Assembly (NCBI GenBank): GCA_001275005.1
Contig: JWZX01003188.1
Location: 1 to 44,701 of the forward strand
DNA length: 44,701 bases
Direction: 5' to 3'
Source of the DNA: Chrysochromulina tobinii
Taxonomy: Eukaryota; Haptophyta; Prymnesiales; Chrysochromulinaceae
Positions 38,089 to 44,701 of this stretch are shown here, piece by piece; the first letter of the stretch is position 1; each line of letters opens with the position of its first letter. Position numbers and translations under genes: made by a program. The notes beneath the pieces are model-generated. The model had not been told where the DNA came from. It made no database searches and saw nothing but the letters and a program-made list of their open reading frames with translations.

Positions 38089-38520
38089 GGCCTGATTGAG
38101 GCCTCTCCTCTTCACGCCACAGTCCGGAGCTCCAACGCGATGCCCAAAGTACACGACACATGAGGGCCCTCTCGACACCCGCCCATGGGAGCGGACGAGG
38201 GTGCCGGATGGACCGACGCGATACGCCGATTTTGTGACACCTTTTGTGGACTTTGCTAAGAGACTCTGATCTGCACAAAGTGACTTGACAGTCACTCTCA
38301 AGTCGAGTTCCAAATCAAGCTTGAGTGATTTCTGTGCCGGATCCCCACGCACACGATCAAGAGGGTTCTTCGATTGCATTCGATGAGTTTCCACAGAAAG
38401 CCGAGCGCCGTTGGCGCTGTCGAGCGCCCGCCACGACAAGGAATTCGAAGTCGCGTTCTGACCTTTGACCGCCAATTGATCATCCTCTGAAGTCCGCCGC
38501 ACGCGCTCCAAAGACGAACA
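38089..38520. other. Selenoprotein 3' UTR and upstream region of the next gene
   Basis: Contains the candidate SECIS (38160-38209). A second inverted repeat (TCACTC...GAGTGA, 38294-38329) lacks the SECIS core. No coding sequence is supported. Confidence 0.45.
38160..38209 (+). promoter_or_regulatory. Candidate SECIS element
   Basis: The 5' core ATGA (38160-38163) is followed by GGGCCCTCTCG, which pairs with CGAGGGTGCC (38196-38205) over about ten positions with one C/U mismatch and one wobble. The 3' core is GGAT (38206-38209), supplying the GA of the non-canonical quartet. The apex holds ACACC and a small extra hairpin (CGCCC/GGGAGCG), as in form-2 SECIS. The helix length fits. Weak points: the 5' apical motif is ACAC/CC rather than AA, and the stem below the core is poor. 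Confidence 0.5.
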
Positions 38521-41500
38521 ATGCGGCAGGCAATCAACATCGTAGCGCTCACCCTGAGCATTCCCATCACGTGTGCCGACGGATGGCTCGAAGGAATCGC
38601 TCCTTGGGTGCCGGTGAGCATGCGCGCCATTGGTGAGAAGGCGACGGCGCGCCCACCGTGGTGGCCCCAGGCACCGGACGCAAATCTAGCCTCACTCGTC
38701 CATCGCATGGCTGCAGCCAATGCAAGCTGTAGCCGCACCCTCGAGTCTTACCAGAGCGAGGTTGCGGAGCTCCGTGCTGCACTCGCGGCCAAGACGCAGG
38801 CGACACGGTTGAGCGTGAGCACGCCACTGCTCCTCATCCTCCTCTTCGCCGCGATCGTCGTCCTCCGGCGCAAGCGTGCCAATCGGGCACCAACGGCCGC
38901 AAGTGTCCAGGCGGAGGTGATGCTCCGCTCGGTCACGAGGACTGAGGCCGATGCCTTCCGCCACTGGAGCACCGCGAGCCGGCGCCGGCGCACGCAGCAC
39001 CGCGACATGAACCTCTTCGCCGCTCGCCACCGGCTGAGTGCAATGCACCAGGCTCTGGAGAGCTGGCAGCTGGCATGGGCGACAAGCGCTCCAAGCGGCC
39101 GACGGAGCAGCCGTGGCAGCGAGCCCGACTGGCTGCGAGAGGCATCCGAACTCTTCTCCCCTGGCGGGAGTGCCATGGAAGCCACAGCACCGGTTGCGGC
39201 CGCAGTCGCCGCGATCGAGGCCGCGGCCGCGACGACGGATGGGGCGCGCACGCCCAACGCCACCGGACCCTTGGCGACTTCGTTTCGATCCACGTCGCGC
39301 GTCATCACACGTGTCTCCACGGTCGCCGTCACAAGCGCCGATCCATCTCTGCCGGCCGACGCGCTGTCGTCAGCTCCAATGGAAGTTTCGTCAGCTCAGC
39401 TGGAAGAGGCGGCGGCAGCTCCGACGGAAGTCTCGTCAGCTCCGCTTGAAGAAGCGGCGGCAGCGGCAGCTCCGCTGGAAGAAGCGGCGGCAGCGGCAGC
39501 GGCGGCGGCGGCGGCGGCGGTGGCGGCGATGGCCATCCGACAGGTGGCCGACGCGGCATGCCAAGCCTCCCTCAGTTCGACGGACAAGGCAGCCGCCTTT
39601 GCCCTCGCTTCATCGTTCGCCGCTGCCTCCGCCGCGCGCTCTAGCGCCGCCGCCGCCGCCGCCGCCACCGCCGCCACCGCAGGCTCCACCGCCACCGACG
39701 ACAGCTCGACCAAGATGCCCGGGTCCCCGCGCTTGTCGGCGCTCTGTTCACTCACCAATGGCACACCCCACGCGCTAGTGGCGGACCACACGCCCCAGTC
39801 CCAGGCCCGCGAGGCGCAGCTGCGCTGGGAAGTGCTCGAGGCGCAGAACATCATGCTGCTCGAGCAGACGCAGCGCGCCGAGGCGGCCGAGAATGAGAGC
39901 GCGGCGTTGCGCCTCGAGGTGGAGCAGTTGACCGAGCAGCTGCAGCAAGCGATCCTCGCGCGGCTCACGGACCATTGCGCCGACTTGGGCGGCTGCAAGA
40001 AGGAGTCGGCCGGCATGCTCGAGCGCATCGCTGAGCGCCTCGCTGACAAGCTGAGCCTCAATGACCGGATCGCAATCTCCGACATCTCCAAGGCACCCGG
40101 CATCGACGGCATGGGCGTGGACGCCATCGCGACGGGCCGCCCGGCCCATCAGAGCGTGTTCAGCTTCAAGACCCTCTTGCCCCGTCGCGGGCGCATGAGC
40201 TTCGGTGGCACGGAACGCAGCGGTGCAACGCCTGTTGGCCTCCTCTCGCCGCCGGCTACCGGTCGATCGCCGGCGGTGCTGGCTGCGATGGTGCTCGAGG
40301 GAGCCTCGCCGGTCGGCTCGCCGCGGCTGTCGTCGATGGACGAGGCTGCGGCGGAGGCGAAGCTGGACGCAGAGGCGGCGGCGCCTTTGACAGAGGCGAC
40401 TCTAGTGGGCGCCGCGCCCACGACGGCATCCGGATTCTTGGAGGTGCTCGCTCGAGGATCGCCGCTTCGAGGCTCTCGCATCGCACTCCGCCGTACGCCT
40501 TCGATGCTCGCTGAGGCGCCGCCGCCCTGCACGCCCGAGCGTGCCGCATCGTCGCCACGTAACGGCTCCCGTAACGGCTCCCGTAACGGCTCGCCGCGGC
40601 ATTCGATGCCGTTGGATGCGTCGCCGCACCACTCGCCTCGGCCGGAACGCTCGACACGGCCCGTGTTCGACGAGGACGAGGGGGCAGCGAGGGCGGCGGC
40701 TGACCAGGTCAGGAAGGATGCCGAGGAGCGCGCGGCCAAGGCGGCGGCGCGCTCGCCCCAGTGCAGAGCGCCACAGGCAGTCACCGCAGAGCCAGAGGAC
40801 ACTGATGCCTCTGTCATCGACATGACCTTGGCCGATGCCGTCGTGCAGGCTGCGCTGATCGAGGCCAAAGCTGCCGTCGAGCAGGCCGCCGCTGACGCCA
40901 ACGCTCAAGCCGCTGCTGCTGCCAACGTGCAGCGAGGCGACGACAAACTCGACGACACTCTCGAGCCGCCTGCCGATTTCGTCACGCCGCCCGCGTGCAT
41001 GCAAACGGGCGACGTGCAGGTCACGCTCAACCTCGAAGTCCCCACAGGCAGCGAAGAAGGCGCCACTCGTGGCATCCTCGTGGCGGTCGACGGCATCCCT
41101 GTGGTGCCCACGACGGCGTCTGCGCTCAAGCCCGCTCGAAAGCTACTGCCGTGCAAGCTCAACGTCGACGGGTATGTGCCTGGCGGGCAATCGACCAAGT
41201 CGCCCACCAATGCGAGCCCCCCCAGCTCGATGCGGCTCTCGGTGGAACACGATGTTCATATGACTCCTTGGGGGGAGCGCTCCCCGCTCTCTGCATCGGC
41301 TGCGGACAATGCCGGCGCGCTGCCCCAGTACTCGCAATGCTCGGTGCCGTCCCAACCGCCCTCTCGCTCGCCTGCTGACAAGGCTCCATCGCCCCCCCCT
41401 CGCTCCCCTCGGCGCGACGCCATGGCGTGGTCGCCTCGGCAAGAAGGCTCCTCACCGCAAGGCTCGCGTGTCTCCTTCCGCGACAGTGATAGCACCGGCT

Positions 41501-41553
41501 CGCCGCTCAAGGCGTGCAGCTCGCCGCTCAAGGCGATGCATGCGGCGCGCTGA
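38521..41553 (+). CDS. Large single-pass membrane protein, function unknown
   Basis: 1010 aa, one exon. Residues 1-19 are a signal peptide (INIVALTLSIPITCA). A short lumenal/extracellular part (~20-98) has a Glu/Leu helix, then one membrane span (~100-115: TPLLLILLFAAIVVL) and a stop-transfer cluster RRKR (116-119). The ~890-residue cytoplasmic part holds an R-rich segment with HWSTASRRRR, Ala-rich repeats (~280-400, including the 11-13 residue unit SSAPLEEAAAA), a coiled coil at ~425-482 (LRWEVLEAQNIMLLEQTQRA), Ser/Pro-rich phosphorylation-like sites (SPR, SPL), an NGSR triple repeat near residue 682 and an Ala-rich helix near 780. No enzymatic domain is seen. It could be an organelle-tethering or scaffold protein. 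I do not recognise a family. Confidence 0.75.
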   Translation: MRQAINIVALTLSIPITCADGWLEGIAPWVPVSMRAIGEKATARPPWWPQAPDANLASLVHRMAAANASCSRTLESYQSEVAELRAALAAKTQATRLSVSTPLLLILLFAAIVVLRRKRANRAPTAASVQAEVMLRSVTRTEADAFRHWSTASRRRRTQHRDMNLFAARHRLSAMHQALESWQLAWATSAPSGRRSSRGSEPDWLREASELFSPGGSAMEATAPVAAAVAAIEAAAATTDGARTPNATGPLATSFRSTSRVITRVSTVAVTSADPSLPADALSSAPMEVSSAQLEEAAAAPTEVSSAPLEEAAAAAAPLEEAAAAAAAAAAAAVAAMAIRQVADAACQASLSSTDKAAAFALASSFAAASAARSSAAAAAAATAATAGSTATDDSSTKMPGSPRLSALCSLTNGTPHALVADHTPQSQAREAQLRWEVLEAQNIMLLEQTQRAEAAENESAALRLEVEQLTEQLQQAILARLTDHCADLGGCKKESAGMLERIAERLADKLSLNDRIAISDISKAPGIDGMGVDAIATGRPAHQSVFSFKTLLPRRGRMSFGGTERSGATPVGLLSPPATGRSPAVLAAMVLEGASPVGSPRLSSMDEAAAEAKLDAEAAAPLTEATLVGAAPTTASGFLEVLARGSPLRGSRIALRRTPSMLAEAPPPCTPERAASSPRNGSRNGSRNGSPRHSMPLDASPHHSPRPERSTRPVFDEDEGAARAAADQVRKDAEERAAKAAARSPQCRAPQAVTAEPEDTDASVIDMTLADAVVQAALIEAKAAVEQAAADANAQAAAAANVQRGDDKLDDTLEPPADFVTPPACMQTGDVQVTLNLEVPTGSEEGATRGILVAVDGIPVVPTTASALKPARKLLPCKLNVDGYVPGGQSTKSPTNASPPSSMRLSVEHDVHMTPWGERSPLSASAADNAGALPQYSQCSVPSQPPSRSPADKAPSPPPRSPRRDAMAWSPRQEGSSPQGSRVSFRDSDSTGSPLKACSSPLKAMHAAR

Positions 41554-42669
41554 GCTGGGCGATGCATGCGGAGGCGAGGGATTTGAGCTACAAGTAGGGA
41601 GGCGCTTGGGAGATGAGGCATGAGGGGCAGAGGTGAGGTCGTCGATGTGGGCGATGCTGAGCTGAACATGAGATATGCGACGAGGGAGAGATACCAGCGG
41701 CTCTTGGCGCAAGATGATGTGATGTGCATGTGCGTGCATGATTGTGACGGAGGCAGCCAACGGGCGCCACGCCGCAAGTTCGAGATACCACGCCTCTTCG
41801 AAGATAGAGGAACGATGAGCGGAAACGATCGTCGTCGGATGCGTACAAAAGGTTGCATATGTAGTGTTTGTCTGATTGGTTTACGTGGGCGGTGGCGCGG
41901 TCGGTCCGGCGGGGCGCGCTGGACCGGCGCTGCGCACGGAGGGGTCACGGAGGGGTGCTTTTCGGGATCGTTCCGCCGGGAACGAACATGTACCTTGTAC
42001 CGGTCCGTTAAGCGTTATCCACCCTTATTCCCTCTTATCGCAATATCGGCCGAGCGCGCGGGACCGTCCAGAGTCCAGTGTGCAGTGACCTATACCTGTC
42101 GATATATACAAAATACAGCGCGGTTCATCGACGTGCTCGCGTTCTCGTCGAACGCCACGCCGGGGCCTCGAACGAATCAAACAAGACCTTGAGGCGGCAC
42201 ACTTATGTACTACTAGCACAGTCGACAGTGCCGACATCACGACCACACGCACCGTGCACAATTCATGCGATACACCAAACAAAGAACGTCGGTGCTGTGC
42301 CGGGTGTTTCAGGGTATGTTGATTCCGGTTGGTTCTTCGATCTGCAGGCGGCGAGCGGAAGGCGCCTCACGGTCGCCTCGCACTCGCTCGCAGTCTGCCG
42401 CGTCTCGCCACCCACGACTCACACCCGCCATGCGGGCTCTCTCTCAGCATGCCAAATGGATCCGCAGCGCCACACACTCGTCGCCCGTCTCGCCACGCGT
42501 CTCGACACGCATCTCGCCACGCACGTCCCCCGGCGCCGCCGCATGCTCTACACGACCCCGGACCTCGGCCAATCGCCTTGGCGCCCTCGGGCGTCGCCCG
42601 CAGGTGCTCGGCACGGCGCCATGGCCGCCGCGTGCACGCCCTGTCGCCCGCAAGTGCTCGGCACGGCGC
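41554..42669. other. Convergent intergenic region, no gene seen
   Basis: About 1.1 kb between two convergent genes. Short ORFs on both strands lack domains. It includes AT-rich GATATATACAAAATAC at 42099-42114 and two near copies of GCCCGCAGGTGCTCGGCACGGCG (about 42597 and 42648, partly variant). Long plus-strand ORFs entering from here are shadows of the CXC gene. Confidence 0.4.
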
Positions 42670-44701
42670 TCAGGCCGTGCCGCCCGCCGTCCTGTGCGCG
42701 GGCGCACTCATGTGCGCGGGCGGGACGCTCATCACGGCGCTCATCCTCGCTTCCTTGGCATGCATGGCGCCATCGCGTCCGAGCATGCTAGGGAGCATCA
42801 CGAGGGCCGCCGCGGGCATCTTGCCCGGGGGCGGCGTGGGTCCAAAGCCACGGGCATCGAAGAGGGGCTCGGGCGTGTCATGGCTCGGGTGGGCGGCGGC
42901 GCGGCTCGTGCTGTCGCCCACCTCGAGGGAGGGCGGGCGCAGAGGCCCGAGCGCCAGCGAGCGCGGCGGCTTGTTGGCCGCACTCTCGGCGGCGGCGAGC
43001 AGCGAGGAGCGCGCCGCATCCACGAGCTCAGAATCATCCTCAGTGCCCCACTCGGCGGCGCCGGCGCTGCCGCCGGCGCTGACGAAGCTGCCCGCGCTGC
43101 CCACGCTCACAAGGGTGCTGTGGCTGCGCGCGCTCGCGAGTCCGGCCCACTCTGTGCTGCTGGTGCTGCCGCCGCTCACTTGGCGCAGGAGGGCCGCATG
43201 CGGATCTTCGGCGCCGATTGTCATGGGCGCGATCGTCTTCACAGGCATGACGCGCGGCGGCGCGGGCGCCTCCACCTCCATGGGCTGCGTGGCGGAGGCG
43301 GCGAGGGCCGCAGCACTCTCTGCGGCCGCCGCCTGCGCGGCCGCGGCGAGCAGGCCGCCATCGACGATGGCCGTCGGCGAGGGCGGCTGCGGCTTGCGCA
43401 GCGGCACGATCAGCTCCTTGGGCGGTGAACCGGCCGCCGCCTTGCCCGCCTCGTCGGACGGTACCGCCGGCGCACGCCCCGGCGAGAGCGCGCCCTCCTC
43501 GCCCTCCTCCTCCGTCTTCGCGCCGCCAATGGACGCTTTGGACTGCGGCGGAGGCGCCGCGCGCGGGATCGGATTGGCGCCCGCGGGGTTCTTGCACTCG
43601 CAGCAGCGGCACTTTTCAGTGCACTTGACGCCCGCCTGGAAGCACTCGCAGTAGCGGCGCTGGCAGCCCGACTTTTTGCAGTTGCACCCGGTCAGATGGA
43701 CGAGGTCCGCGCCCTCGGTGGCGCCGATTCGGCTCTCGAACGCGTCCTTCTTCTTCTTCTGCATCTCGGCCACCGCCGCCAGCCGTTTGAGTTTGCGCTC
43801 CTCGGTCGTGTCGTCGTTCTCGCACCCCTTGCACTTGCACTCGCCATCGACGCACACGCTGCCCTGGGCGAAGCACACGCAGTACCGCTTGAGGCAACCG
43901 GAGCGGTCGCACCGGCAGCGCTTGGGCCGCCCGGGCTCCTTGGGCTTCGCTGGCTTGGTGCGCTTGGGCCCCTTGGCGCCCTCGGGCAGCGGCAGCCCGA
44001 GCGAGTCGCCCGAGAGCAGATCGCGGAGCATTAGGCGCTCCTCCTCGTCGTCGCCCTCGTCCTCGTCACACGCGCTGCACGCGCCCTGGCGCTCGAGCTG
44101 CGCCCAGGCGCTCGAGCCGAGGTCCGCCTCGAGCTTGCGCTTGCGCTCCTTGTTCTTGGCCGCCGCGCCCCCAAGGAACATGGGCTGCCCCATTGGATCA
44201 TAGGATGGGCTCGCGAGCGCGCCCGCCTGCAGCAGCGCCTTGCTCAGGTCGCGGCGCAGCTGCCCAGCCGAGTCGGCGCACGCAGGCGACTCGAGCCCGC
44301 CGTCGAGCAGCGCATTGCCAAGCTGCTCCGGGTCGGCCGGTGGGGCCGAGGCCGACAGCTCAGACTTGGCGGCCCGCGCGCCGGCGGCCGCGTGCGCGGC
44401 CGAGCTGCCGGCGGCGACGGGCGCGTCGGGCAGCCGCGGCGTCTGCTCCATGAGCGAGGCGAGCTGCCACAGCGGCGAGTGCGACTGCTGCTGCGCGAGC
44501 GGCGGTATCAAGGTGAGCTGCTGGGCGTCGGGTAGCCGCGGCGTCATGTCGAGCAGCGACGCGAACTGCGAGAGCGGCGACACGCCAAGCGCGCCTTCGG
44601 CCGCGAGCGCCTCGATCTCGGGGGTCTTGAGCTGCGGCGTGCACGGCATGCCGTTCTTGTTATGCGGCAGCTCGAAGAGCAGTCGGCGCGGGGCGTCGTC
44701 G
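42670..44701 (-). CDS. LIN54/tesmin/TSO1-type CXC-domain protein (5' partial)
   Basis: The minus-strand frame is open to the window edge, so the N-terminus is missing; 659 aa follow the first Met in view at 44649, and 17 more in-frame codons precede it. Two Cys-rich CXC motifs form a CRC domain: KRCRCDRSGCLKRYCVCF (~243-260) onward, and GCNCKKSGCQRRYCECF (~321-337) onward, each with the DNA-contacting Y-C-x-C-F. A ~45-residue linker lacks the usual R-N-P-x-A-F-x-P-K form and has instead a basic helix (KRLAAVAEMQKKKKDAFESRI). Such proteins bind CHR-type promoter elements in MuvB/DREAM cell-cycle complexes. Upstream, SPLxQ(F/L)ASL(L/M)xxTPRLPDA occurs twice (24-42, 58-76). The tail after ~360 is Ala/Ser/Pro-rich. 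Confidence 0.93.
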   Translation of the reverse strand, partial: DDAPRRLLFELPHNKNGMPCTPQLKTPEIEALAAEGALGVSPLSQFASLLDMTPRLPDAQQLTLIPPLAQQQSHSPLWQLASLMEQTPRLPDAPVAAGSSAAHAAAGARAAKSELSASAPPADPEQLGNALLDGGLESPACADSAGQLRRDLSKALLQAGALASPSYDPMGQPMFLGGAAAKNKERKRKLEADLGSSAWAQLERQGACSACDEDEGDDEEERLMLRDLLSGDSLGLPLPEGAKGPKRTKPAKPKEPGRPKRCRCDRSGCLKRYCVCFAQGSVCVDGECKCKGCENDDTTEERKLKRLAAVAEMQKKKKDAFESRIGATEGADLVHLTGCNCKKSGCQRRYCECFQAGVKCTEKCRCCECKNPAGANPIPRAAPPPQSKASIGGAKTEEEGEEGALSPGRAPAVPSDEAGKAAAGSPPKELIVPLRKPQPPSPTAIVDGGLLAAAAQAAAAESAAALAASATQPMEVEAPAPPRVMPVKTIAPMTIGAEDPHAALLRQVSGGSTSSTEWAGLASARSHSTLVSVGSAGSFVSAGGSAGAAEWGTEDDSELVDAARSSLLAAAESAANKPPRSLALGPLRPPSLEVGDSTSRAAAHPSHDTPEPLFDARGFGPTPPPGKMPAAALVMLPSMLGRDGAMHAKEARMSAVMSVPPAHMSAPAHRTAGGTA

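Noticed and set aside
38294-38329. Inverted repeat TCACTC...GAGTGA as an alternative SECIS
   Set aside because: It forms a hairpin, but no ATGA/GTGA and GA quartet lies at the correct distance around a 10-12 bp helix.
42265-43654. Two long plus-strand ORFs across the CXC gene
   Set aside because: Compositional shadows: the minus strand carries the clear CXC motifs, and the plus peptides are Ala/Ser/Arg-rich without domains.

Overview
The window is nuclear DNA of a GC-rich eukaryote, most likely a unicellular alga with a secondary plastid. A haptophyte is my best guess and a pelagophyte-like stramenopile is possible. The evidence is: GT-AG introns of about 80-200 nt; eukaryote-only genes (LSM4, the proteasome subunit PSMA4, a MICAL-type flavoenzyme, a MAP3K-epsilon/SEPH kinase, a LIN54-type CXC protein); a HtrA protease with a thylakoid-lumen-like targeting sequence; and a selenoprotein with in-frame UGA. 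No tRNA, rRNA, CRISPR array or bacterial-style operon was seen.

Left part (1-16.9 kb): a frameshifted acidic protein with a BRCT-like C-terminus; LSM4 (3 exons); a renalase-like FAD oxidoreductase; a plastid Deg/HtrA protease (-) divergent from a MICAL-like flavoprotein monooxygenase (+); a cyclic-nucleotide-gated-type K+ channel (-); a low-complexity stretch that can be read as a spliced Pro-rich protein (-); and a frameshifted gene that may hold an Rdx-like (SelW/SelH) fold (-).

Middle part (16.9-30.1 kb): PSMA4 (2 exons); a secreted-type SGNH/GDSL hydrolase (-); a long chorismate mutase fused to a prephenate-dehydratase-like and an ACT domain (-); a four-exon MAP3K-epsilon/SEPH kinase with ARM-like repeats (+); a short frameshifted gene (-) next to a decayed hAT transposon with inverted termini and subterminal repeats; and a coiled-coil/Pro-rich protein (-).

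Right part (30.1-44.7 kb): a small membrane ORF; a secreted 2-oxoglutarate/Fe(II) oxygenase (-); a PIN-LIKES/auxin-efflux-carrier-family transporter (-); a multi-EF-hand protein (-); a secreted SAM-methyltransferase-like protein (+); a SelW-like selenoprotein that a standard ORF search splits at its UGA (+); a 1010-residue single-pass membrane protein (+); and the C-terminal part of a LIN54/tesmin-type CXC DNA-binding protein (-) running off the window.

The genes do not form one pathway. The features that stand out are the selenoprotein with a candidate SECIS, the yeast/plant-type chorismate mutase with a PDT-like/ACT extension whose catalytic signatures are degenerate, and introns in two unrelated genes built from related ~10-11 nt tandem units. 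At least four single-base frame breaks, several at homopolymers, suggest either local assembly errors or pseudogenes.
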